A DNA stretch of 64,000 nt, taken from assembly GCA_003184365.1 (NCBI GenBank), contig NKYR01000053.1, positions 62,001-126,000 of the forward strand, in the 5' to 3' direction. Origin of the DNA: Evernia prunastri. Its lineage: Eukaryota; Ascomycota; Lecanoromycetes; Lecanorales; Parmeliaceae. Shown here in pieces: positions 11,884 to 23,103 of the stretch (the stretch's first letter is position 1; every line of letters starts with the position of its first letter). Both the position numbers and the translations under genes were made by a program. The notes beneath the pieces were generated by a model. It was not told the DNA's origin. It was given only the letters and a program-made list of their open reading frames with translations, and did no database searches.

Positions 11884-13246
11884 CTCTTGCTGTGTCTCAA
11901 CAGGAATTTTTGATGTATAGTCATAACAATATAGCACGATCGCCTCTTTTCCAGCTTAGCTTATTCATCGGAAAGGTATCAATGGTATTATATCAACCCT
12001 GTTTTTGCGACAGGCCCATGAGATAAGATTGAAAATCGAGGACCACGAGGGATACTCAAGCCAGAAGTAGATACTGGAGTCAGAGATGGATGTTGACCAA
12101 GCGTATGAATCAAATGATGGGACTAGCGGCAAGAGTAAATACCTAGGGGACAGAGTCGTTCATACGGCCTTGTTCTCCAAGGCCAAAATCTTCTGATTGA
12201 TGAGCATTCCTGGAAGGGAGAACTTACATTCACCAATGATCAAGCTTTTGCGGATTCTCACCACAACAGCGATGTCGAGAGTGCTTTTGTAAGGAAAGTG
12301 GTCTTCGAGACTCCTTGCACTTTGGTGGACGGGAAAGATGCAAGACAAGCTAACGTTCAGATCTCTCCGAAGAGTTCCAACTGGTTATGCCCCTTATTCG
12401 AGAGGTCGTTCGCCTCTGACTCGTCCGGACTCTCAAGCTAGTTGACCAAAAATTAAATTTATATGATAGATTGGGTACGCTGAGGGGGGAAGTCTGACAC
12501 AACTAAGACAACTGTATCCATTTAATGGCATAGCATGTGTAGAGAGACCTTATTCCTTAGATGTAGACCCCGTTCCCAAGAGTCATGGTCATTGATGGCA
12601 GCTGCCTGCCACGGCCGTGGCCAAAGGCCACTAGCTGTCCCCATGTGAGCTTTCTCGATCCGGTCAAATGAATCGACAGTGTGGTCTGATATCTAACAGT
12701 ATCTATTCTGACAACATCGCTTGAATCGAAGCTGTTGATACAAGTCACGGGGCCTTCGCGGGTCAACGGTAAAAAAAGGCCCTTGCAGCCCTAGAGTACC
12801 TACTAAAACATGAGAGTAGGGCCTTAAAGCCTATGTCCGGGCGGGCGCCGGGATCGAAACTTCAAACGGCAAACCTCTTATCACGCTAGCCCAAAAAGCT
12901 TCGAGCGACACCAACCTTGTTTGCGAGAAAAGCTCCAGCGGGACTCATGGAGCGCCATAAGCTACCTATCTAAAGTAAGTTGGCTTTTACAAATTACGCG
13001 CCGTCTCGGGGGGAGAGAGGCCGAGTTGATTTAGAAGCAACGGACTTAACGGACTGCCTCGAGGCTTCAAGTCCGAGCTGTCTTGGTATGATGCAACTAA
13101 GGTAGTATTTGTAGACGAGCTTTCCTTTCCACTCAAGTCAAGTAACTAATCAAAGCGTCCCAATTCCTGCCTTTGCGAACTCGAACTCACACAAAAGCGA
13201 ATCCTCATCCTCCAAACCATCAAACCCTTTCCTCCCACCGCAAAGA
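11884..13246. other. Intergenic, no gene seen
   Basis: No supported gene. The stretch at about 12800-12890 reads on the minus strand with a B-box-like GTTTCGATCCC, but no tRNA fold could be drawn. The last 100 bases are CT-rich and precede the SDR start codon. Confidence 0.45.
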
Positions 13247-14143
13247 ATGCACGTCTTCGTCACCGGCGCCGCCGGCTTCATCGGCAGCGCCACGGTGCAA
13301 GAACTCATCAAAAACGGCCACCAAGTCCTAGCGCTCGCCCGCAGCGACGCCTCCGTCGACGCCGTCACCAAAGCCGGCGCGAAAGTCCACAGGGGGGACC
13401 TGAAGGACACCGAGAGCCTGAAGAGCGGCGCCAGGGCCACGGACGGCGTCATCCATCTGGCCTTCATCCACGACTTCTCCGATTTCGCCGGAGCCTGCGC
13501 GGTCGACCGCGCCGCCATCGAAGCCATGGGGGAAGTGCTGGCGGGCACGGGGAAACCGCTCGTCATCGCCTCGGGCACGCTGGGTCTTCCCAAGGGAGCG
13601 CTGATGACCGAGGACGCCGATCCGGAGCGAGACACGCCGCCGTTCTCCGACCGGGCATTTTCTGCCGATCTGGTGTACGCGCTGTCGAAGGAGAAAGGGG
13701 TGCGCGGCTCTGTGATCCGTTTGGCGCCGACGGTCCACGGCGCAGGAGACTGGGGATTTGTTCCCTCGTTGGCTGATGCCTATCGTCAAAAAGGCTCGGT
13801 CATCTACGTCGGCGACGGATCGTCCCGATGGCCCGCGGTTCACCGCGAGGACGCGGCGGTCCTGCTCCGTCTCGCGCTGGAGAGAGGCACCGCGGGCGCC
13901 ACCTACCATGCGGTCGCGGAACAAGGGGTGCGGTTGAAAGACCTCATGGAGCTGCTTGGCAGGAAGCTTCAGCTGCCGTTGCGGAGTGAATCCGTGCACG
14001 AAGCTGCGGCGGCTCTTGGGTTTCTGGGCCACACGATCGCTTTGGACAATCCTGTATCGAGTGAGAAGACTCAGAAAGAGCTCGGGTGGCATCCGACTCG
14101 ACCTGGATTGCTCGCGGACGTGGAAGCGAATTACTTTTCTTAG
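13247..14143 (+). CDS. Extended short-chain dehydrogenase/reductase, NAD(P)-dependent epimerase family
   Basis: This is an intronless frame of 298 residues starting at ATG. It has the Rossmann nucleotide-binding motif TGAAGFIGS (residues 6-14), an acidic DL near residue 51 typical of extended SDRs, and the catalytic YxxxK pair (Tyr144, Lys148). The C-terminus carries the WHP-type motif (ELGWHPTRPGL) often seen in this group. It belongs to the NAD-dependent epimerase/dehydratase superfamily; the closest functional type I would expect is a reductase or dehydratase acting on a small carbonyl or sugar-like substrate in the cytosol. The gene is markedly GC-rich with strong third-position GC compared with its flanks. 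That, with the lack of introns and bacterial-like compactness, makes transfer worth testing, though intronless SDRs are common in fungi. The promoter is CT-rich. Confidence 0.9.
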   Translation: MHVFVTGAAGFIGSATVQELIKNGHQVLALARSDASVDAVTKAGAKVHRGDLKDTESLKSGARATDGVIHLAFIHDFSDFAGACAVDRAAIEAMGEVLAGTGKPLVIASGTLGLPKGALMTEDADPERDTPPFSDRAFSADLVYALSKEKGVRGSVIRLAPTVHGAGDWGFVPSLADAYRQKGSVIYVGDGSSRWPAVHREDAAVLLRLALERGTAGATYHAVAEQGVRLKDLMELLGRKLQLPLRSESVHEAAAALGFLGHTIALDNPVSSEKTQKELGWHPTRPGLLADVEANYFS

Positions 14144-15047
14144 GCCATAATATCGGCAGATACCTCCATACTGGGATGATATTATCGCCTCATTATTGTA
14201 ATATAGATACGCTCGTGAGTTCCAGTGAAATGCAAGCATCGTCCGCTGCCACGATCCTGTTGGTCGTAGACCAGCAAAGTACATTCTCATCTCGCAACAA
14301 TCGCTCTAAATTTCCAGTAGTCAAATACCTATCCTTAGCAACAGGGAAAGCGACTGATTGCGTATGATTTCTGCGGAACCTGTATCGTCGCTCCTCTCCT
14401 CTGAACAAATTGCACCATTTTCATCCGGAAATGCCAATAACGCCATCAGCGGAGAGACTGTTACTGTTGACTAAGAAAGAAGCGAAGGTGTCCAAAATGT
14501 CTATAGAAAGAGGGTAGAACCAGCGCAGGACACGTACGCACACAAACACTCTCACCGGTACGCACTATGTCAAGGCCACGAAAGAACAGAGGATCCGGGA
14601 GAACCAGCCGTGCCAACGCCTTCAACGAAGAAAAGAACATCTCGAGAGGGAAAAAGGATGCAGTGAGTAAAAAGACTACCCCGGATCGAACCGACAACAT
14701 GCTCGCTTGAACCCGGCAAACAGGCACCGAAATTACTATAAGTCGATTCGACCATGGACGAGACGCGATCTTTGATGGAAAGCGCGGAATGTGGAAAGAT
14801 GACATCGATTCAGATATATGCTATCAGGTTCTCGGTGGAATCTGATCTTCAGTGCAGGGCAATCTGGTATACACGGTGATCCTTGTAATTAAACTAGTAT
14901 TTGGTTTTGTCGGCGCTGTCCTTTCAAGGTTCATTCAAGTCAAAGTCGTGCACGCCGGCCTTATTGTTAGCGTGTATTTACACATAACCCATAGCCCATC
15001 ATAGCCCATGTCCCATAAATCCAATTTCGACGGCCGATCCTGCCCTT
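14144..15047. other. Convergent intergenic region
   Basis: This region separates the 3' ends of the SDR gene (plus) and the PQ-loop gene (minus). It should hold their terminators and polyadenylation signals. No further gene is supported; the open frame at 14461-14805 minus lacks any protein signature. Confidence 0.45.
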
Positions 15048-16242
15048 TCAAGCCGTTTCTGGCTTCCTGTCTCTGTAAATCCAAAATTGCGAAAAGATCA
15101 TTAAATCCAAGAGCAGCGTGCCAGCACTGCCAATCAGCCAACTCGCGTTGAGGAGGACATATTGACCGTACCCTCTAGCCCACTCTCCGCTTTCGCACCC
15201 ACCATTTACATCGTCGTAACTTTCAAATCTCGCGCATGCAGGCTCGTAGGCCAATATGCTCATCACGTATGTGAGATTCCCCACACACGCGAAGAGGAAA
15301 AACAGCATGCTGATCCCTTCAGTGCTTTTGCGGCGGTAGTTGAGAAGTAGTTGGGGGATACGGGAGCCCAGGTAAAAAGCTGCGCAAAGATAGCCGAATA
15401 TTTGGCCCCACAGGTCCAGGTCCAGTGATTCTGAGGTATCATTCGTAGAGGGAGGAGACCGGTGGCGATCGTGATGGTGGTGGTCGTTGTGGTCTGGATA
15501 TTGAGCACGGGACGAGCGGGAAGACAGCCACCAGCCCAGTACACCGGCCGCGCAGACAAGTATAAGGGCACCAGTGTCAAAAAAGAGGGTGTAGAGAGTT
15601 GACTTGGATTTTGTGACATTCTCTTTAGGAGTCGAGGTCTTTGGCGGAGTAAAGGGTGTGGCAGGAGAGAGATGCGTGGCATCTAATTGGCTATTTGATA
15701 GATGAGAACGGAGGGAAGAGGAGGAGCCACGGGCGGAGCGAGGGAGGGTATCCGAGATGGTAGGTCGAGTGGGGGTATTCGAGGGTCTTTTATGCGGCAA
15801 AAGGGAGGACTGTTCTGTAGCTGGCTCTTCTTCTTCCACTGCTTCCTCATCATTTGCTGGTATAGACTTGTCCGCCGGCGCGTCCGAGAACGTGAAACCC
15901 TTATAGTAGAAGCATTGAACCAGTAGGACTATATCGGCAAGGGTATAATACACTGCCAGGATCGTCATTGTAGGGAGGACTCTTTGCAGGACTGCTCCGA
16001 CAACGTTAAAAACATCGCCAAGGAACCAGATGACGACGAAGGTGAGGGAAAGGCCATCGGCGGAGGACCGGCGAAAATTTTCTATGATTTGAGGGGAGTA
16101 GACGACGACCCAGCAGGCTATCGATATCGAACTGAGAAGCGTCAGAATCCCAATGGTCTTAAGGATGGGGGAGGAGACCTTACCCAGAGATGCCGCTCAG
16201 AGCTTCAAGATCCAAGTGGAGGCCCGATGATGGCGCAGACAT
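15048..16242 (-). CDS. PQ-loop repeat protein, vacuolar/lysosomal basic amino acid transporter type
   Basis: Exon 1 is 16242-16184 and exon 2 is 16131-15048. The 52-nt intron has a GTAAGG donor. Splicing in phase 2 gives 380 residues. The first PQ-loop has YSPQIIENFRRSSADGLSL followed by the WFLGDVFN type helix. The second has SRIPQLLLNYRRKSTEGIS near the C-terminus. Between them lie a long hydrophilic, Ser/Thr/Pro-rich loop (about residues 90-190) and a His/Asp-rich patch (HNDHHHHDRH). About seven membrane helices are expected. This is the layout of the yeast Ypq1-3/Rtc2 and animal PQLC2 family, which exports cationic amino acids from vacuoles or lysosomes. Assignment to the family is firm; the substrate is inferred. 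A MITE lies within 200 bases upstream of the start and may affect the promoter. Confidence 0.9.
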
Positions 16243-16434
16243 GGCGGCGGTAGCATGGAGTCTTTCTGCCTCGAATCGAAGACTCTGTTGGCTGTGGAAT
16301 GGATCAAAAGCAAATGCCGAAGCCAAGTGGGAAAGAAAAATTACATTACGTAAGTATGGAGCTAAGCGCAGCTGGAGATGTCCATGCTACGCTCAAAAAG
16401 GCTAGGTGCACGCGACCATCAAATGCAATGCAGG

Positions 16435-16732
16435 CTACGGAGGTCTGCACGCAAAGTCCTGAACATGCCAAGAAAGGGGTCCAGAAGTCGGATATCGCCC
16501 CGCCTAAAGGGTTGCCTGGACAATGCGCTTAGAACTGTATCGGAACTGCCCCTGGCCCAAGCCCAAACTGGGGTCTGAGGACCCTATCACGCCTATAAAG
16601 GACCCTAAAGATACAGCATACACCCCCCCCCAAAAGAAGGTTCTAGGGCTCCCCCCTACCGGGTCATTTTCCGAAACTAGGGTTAGGGCTCTACTAGCGC
16701 ATGTTCAGGACTTTGCGTGCAGACCTCCGTAG
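16435..16732. mobile_element. MITE with perfect terminal inverted repeats
   Basis: Positions 16435-16468 and 16699-16732 are exact reverse complements over 34 bases. Taking the TA at each edge (16436-16437 and 16730-16731) as the target duplication leaves a 292-bp element (16438-16729) with 31-bp TIRs starting CGGAGGTCTG. It has no coding capacity. TA duplication and size fit a Tc1/mariner-derived MITE. It sits in the region upstream of the PQ-loop gene. Confidence 0.8.
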
Positions 16733-17274
16733 GACTCATTCAACTCTCGTTTAAAAGATCAACAAATTGACCTGGGTCTTTGATCTTGAACACATGTATA
16801 CACACTTGTAGAACCGCCTACGGACCCGGATGTTAGAGCTAGCTGAGGGAAATGTTGTAAAGGGAGGCACCCTAGATCAGTTCCCTTAGGTTCATGTGCA
16901 CTTGAACATCAATACTAACATATGGCTTGCTATATCTTCAGACCCTGTCGATAGACACAACATCTGCGACTTGCTCTCTACTTGACACGAGGTTACTCAG
17001 ATTACTAGGAGTCGGGAAACCTGGAGCCTTCTCAAATTCGCATGAGATGTAAAAACTCAATGTGTTGCAAGAGTTTCAAATTCATTCGCAAGTTCTCCGC
17101 ATGTGCTGTGTACATTAAGAACGCTCTCATATCATTGGTATTCTTTTGTTAACTGTTTTATTATTCGTGCTTTGAGTTTGCGGTCCTCAATAGCACGAAG
17201 CATCATCCTCTGAATCCGCGATCTCGTTCCCACTGACGTCGTTCTCAGTGATCAAACAAAGGAGGTGGCTCCTC
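16733..17274. other. Intergenic, no gene seen
   Basis: Between the MITE and the 3' end of the Arg/Asp-rich gene. No supported frame or RNA gene. Confidence 0.45.
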
Positions 17275-18609
17275 TCAATCGTCGTTGACATCAGGATCAA
17301 AGCCCCAATCTCTCGTGGCACGATCAGGGTCTCTGTATCCTCCAGGGTACCTACCGTGATCCCGGTGATCCCGATATCCAGAATTACTCCTCCGTGAAGG
17401 AACCTACGGTCTCCGAGTTAGTAAAGGGTTCGCAAATGTGGATATGATCAAGTGATACCCGGGAGCGTGCATAGTCGTTATTCCCCCCATGGCCATGCGA
17501 TCTAGCCGCATCTGGACGTCTGTAGTCATGACCAAGCTGGCTGGGCCTTTCCCCTCTTGTGGTACGATAAGGGTCGTCATGTCCTTGTCGCTGACGTATA
17601 TGACTCCGGTGGTTTTCAACTCCAAAATCATCTCGCCTTGAAGGAGCCTGCAGTCTCAAAGTCAGTAACCTCTCGCTCTTTTGTTGTTGAAGTCACCATG
17701 TCATACTATGGAGTGCAAATCGTTGCCATCATCGTCATCGTCGCTGTCGCCCTCTGGAACATCGAAATATCCCGGGTCCTCTTGTAGGTCATCTTCTGGC
17801 CCCTGCCCGCGCAGCCCCTCTCCTTGCTCTGGCCCTCGGTGTGGTCTTTGCCGTTGCGCTGGCGGTGGTAGTCCTAGCTCCTCTTCTGGGTCCTCTTCTG
17901 GCTGCTCTCTTCGCCGCTGTCCTCGCTCTAAATCAAGATTTTGTCCTCGCCGTTGTCCTGGCGGCGGTCTTGTCCGGCCTTGATGTCCGCGAGAATCCTA
18001 AGAACCTATTGTGAGATGTGCTTTAAGACGTGATGAGAGTGTGCAGATCATACCCGATTGCTAGTCCACTCTATACTTTTCCCGACTCCCTTAGTCCTGA
18101 CGAACTTGAGGTCTTTCTTAGCTGGACGATCAATACGTCTATCGAGATGAAGACCCTCAGGTAGTTCATTATCCCACAGTGGAAAACCAGAGGCGCCCTA
18201 CAACTTGTCATCAACATAGTGTGACATTCCCCTCAAGTTGATATCGACTCTATGCTTTGCCATGACGGATAACCGAATACTGGATCGATAGAAAGTCAGC
18301 TGAAGAGGCAGAATTTCTCTATTTTTCTCGTCGTTTGCCTAGATCTGAATCATATGTTACGCCTCGTCAGTATCGACAAGATCGTTTTCATGAAAATGTT
18401 ATGAGAAAAGGGCATACACGTAAGAGATCTACAATTAGCTCATACTAATTACTAGGAATAGTTTTGACATAGATGGCACAAGATGGATGGCATTGAAGCG
18501 TCCTACCTGTGATATCTTCTATCAAATAAATCTTGCCAGTGTCTCGAATGAAATCTGACCTTGGATATAAAGAGAACAAGAAGTCCAATGGAGAAAAGGA
18601 GTGTGCCAT
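17275..18609 (-). pseudogene. Arg/Asp-rich protein gene, five exons with two in-frame TAG codons
   Basis: The minus-strand exons are 18609-18418, 18338-18054, 17997-17707, 17647-17459 and 17403-17275. All four introns (79, 56, 59 and 55 nt) have GTAT-type donors and CTAG/TTAG/GCAG/GTAG acceptors, and every junction is phase 0. The total is 362 codons ending in TGA. Two TAG codons interrupt the reading, at 18447-18445 (after IPSN) and 18200-18198 (after VDDKL). The N-terminal half looks globular (for example SDFIRDTGKIYLIEDI). The C-terminal half is low complexity, with Gln/Glu/Pro-rich and acidic runs (GDSDDDDDGND), then Arg/Asp/Gly/Tyr-rich segments (RDHRDHGRYPGGYRD). I recognise no domain. 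The intact splice pattern with two CAG-to-TAG type changes suggests a recently inactivated gene. Short introns covering the stops are an alternative I could not fit. Confidence 0.55.
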
Positions 18610-20050
18610 CTTCTACATCTTTCTCCGCAGGGACACCACTCAGGGGCGAAAAATCAGTGAGATTAGCGATGCTAGAAATGGTAGTCACGGGTACATGCTA
18701 TCATCACATTGACGCGCCGATTCAGTAAACTACCATCAACTGCAGATAGGATCACCAGGTCCATGATAGGATTTTGACTCGGCCTATTAGTATCGTTGTG
18801 TTATACCTCTTTCCCCGCTGTTCGTCAGTGCGGCGGTAGCCTTCGCCAACAGTCTAGTGTGTTTTGCATTTTCTCCCCATAAATCCTCACTGGCCATTCA
18901 ATCGTAATATCCAATCATGTTAACAGCGAAGGTTGTCAAAAGCTCAGAATGAACCGCTCTAGCCTTTGCAAGCCTGGTTGCCTTGCACTCGTGATCATTC
19001 CCTTACCAGCATGGATGTATCCCTGTGAACCTCTGGACAGGTACGTGGCAGTTGTCCAACGAATGGCGTCGGAGGTTTGGAGTGCATTCTCTCACCTCGG
19101 CCTATGGAAAGCGCAGTCCCTATTAATTCCTGATCGTCTGACAAGTTCCCTCCAGCTAGCGATTATGCACGCCAGCACTAGAGCCCGCTTTTTGTCTCTG
19201 CGCGTTACGTTCTTGACAGCTACCCATTCAACAGAGCCGCGTCTAGCCCACTGAGAACCTGGTTTCTGCTCTCTAGGGGGCCCCAACATGACTCTTCACC
19301 TCCAGGAATATATGGGCTTCCATTCCTAAGCTTATGATAGGTACGTGACCGATTACCAAGCGGACGGGTCAAAGGGTTCGCCACCTAGCCCCTCGTTTCA
19401 GCCTATCAGGATCGTAATTGCATTTCCCCGGTGACAAGCATCCGGATTTTTCTATTAATTCAAGCTTCCTTACAGGCCGTTAGGCGCTTTATCGCCTCAG
19501 GAAGCCATTAACACAATAAAATGGCGAGATCAAAAAATGATCCGACTGATGGACGACCGAACTGTTATTCTTTTGTCACCGCCACTAGTTTTTTCCCTAA
19601 CCCACTGAACTTTACGTGCCAGCAGTATGGCAAAAAATGAATTCTCTCAAGTCCGTGGTATCTGCTTTCTTTCTTCCCCCACGGAAGAGGATCTCCGATG
19701 GCCATCAAATTAGGATATCGACGATGATATGGGTCTACTAGATCACGGAGACAGCTTCTGATGTCCTTTCGATCCTTGCGTCTGTCTACCAGCCGTGAGA
19801 CAGATCTGCAAAGTTTGTTGTCGGCTCGATAATACCTATCGAAAAGGATTGCGAGTAACTCTGTGCATTTCCAGTGATAGACTCCGCGCTGGTACTCCTT
19901 CAAGTTTCACTGGAAGTAAAAGACTAGAGCATATTTTGTGCCTTCTCCCACACCCACACGCTCGTTACCTACAACCCAACCAATCTCCGGAACACTGTTC
20001 CATATCCTTCTCACTATCAAACATACATATAGCCTGAAGCCGACAGCAAC
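18610..20050. other. Intergenic with one weak minus-strand remnant
   Basis: On the minus strand at 19903-19565 a frame of about 110 codons has protein-like composition (for example LPYCWHVKFSGLGKKLVAVT) but begins at TTG with no ATG. It may be a gene remnant of unknown family. A plus-strand ATG frame at 18949-19254 has no recognisable features. No other element is seen. Confidence 0.35.
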
Positions 20051-20617
20051 ATGCCTCGAAGGACCCTGCATAGAAGACAGCGCACCTATGGTCCCCGCCC
20101 TCCCCTCAACATCTGCCTCCACTTCATAACATTCGGCAACACGCGCGGCCAAACGCAAGTACCCATGCCGGCGATCCTCCGCCTCGACCTCTCCACAGCG
20201 CAAGCACCCCCGCGCCGCCTCTGCCAACGCTACACCGGCGCCTCCCGCGAAATCAGCTACGCCTTCTTCTCGATCCCCGGGCACGAAGAGAGGTACCAGC
20301 ACTCGCTGAGTCTCTTACGCGACAGGCTCGCCGACATGCTTGCGCACCCGCCGCCCCGGTGCGGCGATTACTGCGTCGCCGTCCTGGTGAACTGTAGGGC
20401 GGGCATGCATCGCAGCGTAGCGGTTGCGGAGCGGCTGGCGGGGGATGTGGAAGGTTGGGGGTTGGACGAGGTCGTAGTGCCGGAAGTGCAACACCTGGAT
20501 ACGGATGTGGAGCTGGGGGTGCGGCGGGCGCAGAGGATTAGGGTGGAGACGCATGTGCGAGAGGGGGTGCGGGGCTATTATGACGGGTATCTCCGGGGGA
20601 GGTATGGTGGATGCTAA
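20051..20617 (+). CDS. RapZ C-terminal-domain-like protein (188 aa)
   Basis: This is an intronless ATG frame. The central motif VNCRAGMHRSVAVAERLA matches the GCTGGxHRSVxxAExL signature of the RapZ C-terminal domain, which in bacteria binds small RNA and a sugar phosphate and here appears without the P-loop kinase domain. The same loop also satisfies the CxxGxxRS pattern of Cys-based phosphatases. Residues 1-60 include a short beta-like stretch (PPLNICLHFITFGNTRG) that fits the domain's first strand and glycine turn, and the tail is Arg-rich (GYYDGYLRGRYGG). There is no signal peptide. The role in fungi is unknown to me; family membership is inferred from the motif. The GC-rich coding sequence is intact while genes on both sides are decayed, which suggests it is under selection. 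Confidence 0.7.
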   Translation: MPRRTLHRRQRTYGPRPPLNICLHFITFGNTRGQTQVPMPAILRLDLSTAQAPPRRLCQRYTGASREISYAFFSIPGHEERYQHSLSLLRDRLADMLAHPPPRCGDYCVAVLVNCRAGMHRSVAVAERLAGDVEGWGLDEVVVPEVQHLDTDVELGVRRAQRIRVETHVREGVRGYYDGYLRGRYGGC

Positions 20618-21474
20618 AGCATAAGTTGAATGATGGATAGTCGTTGACGAGAAGCTTGTACGAGACCGCGCAAGCAACACAGCACCTCTTCTATATCGTC
20701 GCTGTGGTCTCAGATAGCTAGAAAATGATTTCTGCCGTTTTGTACAAGTGAGCCATTTGATGTATCTCCAGCAGTGCTACATACATCTCCACGTCCGATC
20801 CAAGCATCTCCAGTACATTGGATCACTCCTGTCTATGTCTGTCATAGACCTAGCAACCCGCAGTATCCAGCTTCTTCAGTCCGAGTAGAAGCATCCTGGT
20901 TCAACTGTCCGTGTTGATCTCGGATTCCATCTTGAAACATCACCTGAGCAACTCTGTAGGCCAAGTTGGCTTCAACCGTCAGCGATCGCTCGCCCTCATG
21001 CCGTTGTCCCGCTTCTAGTTCGTACACCCTCCCCTCCCTGTTACTCAGTAGCTATAGCATTCATTCTTTTAGCGCAGATAAGATCTCGCATACCTTGAGT
21101 GGATCCTAGAGGGGGGAAGATTGATGACCGATCCGATTCCTGGGTGTGCGATCGGCTATTGAGAGTCTGGATGACAGAAAGGTCCGATTTTTGTAAACGA
21201 AGTGCGACAGAGGAAATTTCGAGCCACATACCATCCAATATCTTTCCGAGCAGTTATGACCACGGAGGAGTAGAGGGGCGTCGGTAGGTCCTCCACGTTT
21301 CGCTAGTAATCATCGCATAGGATGCTCGCGTATTGGAATCCGCCTACATGTAGAGGCGCCCGGCACAAAGCGCGTATCGCCTGGACCAACGTTTATAACC
21401 AGTTGCTGCATGCATTCTTTTCTCCGACTCTTTTAATCTTTCACCGAAGTCGTAGCTCTTCGTTACATCCTTCG
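20618..21474. other. Intergenic, promoter of secreted-protein gene
   Basis: No supported gene. The region carries the promoter of the secreted protein starting at 21475. An upstream in-frame ATG at 21322 exists, but it would place about 50 non-hydrophobic residues before the signal peptide, so I did not use it. Confidence 0.45.
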
Positions 21475-23103
21475 ATGTTCTCGATCGTGCTCAAGTTTTC
21501 GTATCGCCCCGCTCGAAAAAGCTTCACCGTGCTCCTTTATCTCTCCTATCTTTTACTCGGTATGCTCGGATCATATGCATTTCCTCAGAATAATCATCAC
21601 CTCCAGAAACGATCATTTTACGGAGACCCCAGACGCAACATCACATGCCTGGGATCTAGCTATGACCTGCAACTGCCAGTGCGAAGTGATGGCGTGGACC
21701 CTAACACTTTTACCATGCAAGAGCTATGCGCCAAGACGATCTACGGTGGAGCTCCAGCTGGCCAGCATTTGGGTGGTTGGTGCTCTCGAGGCCTTCCGGT
21801 TGTGGACGAACCGTGGTCGGAAGGCGATGAGTCAGATTCAGATGATTACGAGATGCTTCCCATGCCTTCCGACGCGGAATGGACAGGTGTGAGCTTCGAT
21901 ATAAGCGAAGCTGCTCATGCCTATTGGCCGAGAGATTCACGTGTCATGCTAGGCTGCGTCAACCGGTGTTTCTGTAATGTTGGGGTTGACGATTTGACCC
22001 TTCAGCCTAAACGTGGCGTTCCGAGTAGGGCCGATGTGAAAATGATTAAATCCGAAGATACTTACGAGCTAAAGTTAGATGTCACCGGCGACTGGGACAC
22101 CTGGAACTATGAGGGCCTGCAAGGAGACACATTGGCTGAAGCCGTACCGAGCCTCGAAATGATTGAGCCGAACAAACAATTTGGTTACGCCTTACTACCT
22201 ATTCATCTGGCTTCAGCGACAACTTTAAGTCTGGACCGTGGTAACTACATCACTTGCCAGGGTAACTTACCGGCATTCCCTCTGCCAGAGCCATACCTAG
22301 TCTCCGAATTTCAAAATCCTACTCAGCTATATGCAGTCGAATGGTCCGGAGGCCTTTCGTAAGTCCAAATTAGACCCACCGCATGCTTTAAGAGCCGCCA
22401 TTGACTTTCCCCCTTCTAGAGGTGCAAACGCGGGCGGATACTGCCATCGCAGCAATCCAGAGGGCCAATACGGATCCACAGAGTACGAAAATTACGTTTG
22501 GTTCTCTGACGAAATGACTCCCCGGTACGAATACACTTGGGGCGGCGGAAATTTCTTCTTATCGGCAACAGAGGACCATTGTCGACGGGAGTCTTCGAAA
22601 AGCTAGCGATCGTCCTGCCTCCTCAGAACGGCCCGGGCGGACCTACCTCTGGCACTTGCGGCGCGGACGGCAAACAATTCTGCCCAGCTCCATGGCCTTT
22701 GGCGGAATTGGGCCCCATTCCCCGAGCGCCTCCTTACTCGACCGAGATTGTGCGGCCTCCTACAAGGGGCCTCAATGCAACGACGGACATGACAGTATGC
22801 GGGAACAGATGCAGCGGACAGAGCGACTGCAAGGCCAGTGTCGACAATTACAGCTGCGACTGTGCGTACCCCAACTCGGAAGATGCACAGGCTTTGGGAT
22901 TGGATCCCGTTGCTCCGCCATCGATCTGTTTGGCCCTGAATATGGTGCGTTTCGGGTTGTTGACGGTGCCTTTGACTGGCAGAGATGAGAAGGCGTCCGG
23001 GCTCGTACATAAGCAAAGGGTGCCGTACCAGTGCAGGTGTAATTCTACCTATATTGGAAATGAGTGTTGTGGGTCAAGTGACGGAATGGTGTGGTTAGAA
23101 TGA
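21475..23103 (+). CDS. Large Cys-rich secreted protein of unknown family
   Basis: Exon 1 is 21475-22358; an intron at 22359-22419 follows (GTAAGT donor, TTGAC and TTCTAG end). The start was chosen so that a signal peptide or anchor (FTVLLYLSYLLLGMLGSYA) lies near the N-terminus, followed by a Kex2-like LQKR site. The mature protein has acidic segments (EGDESDSDDYE). Its C-terminal third is Cys-rich, with CGNRCSGQSDC and QCRCNSTYIGNECCGSSDG. After exon 2 begins, the frame must change near 22590. Either a 47-nt intron (22525-22571, GTACGA donor) or one missing G in a GGG run (DHCRR then GVFEKLAIVLPP) would do it. These give about 506 or 522 residues. I know the general look from fungal secreted proteins but cannot name the family. 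It is likely extracellular or wall-associated. Confidence 0.6.

Noticed and set aside
12790..12895. tRNA gene on the minus strand
   Set aside because: B-box-like and A-box-like words occur, but stems do not pair into a cloverleaf.
13328..14290. Long minus-strand frame of 320 codons opposite the SDR gene
   Set aside because: It mirrors the GC-rich coding strand, has no ATG-based family resemblance and is Arg-rich as expected for an antisense shadow.
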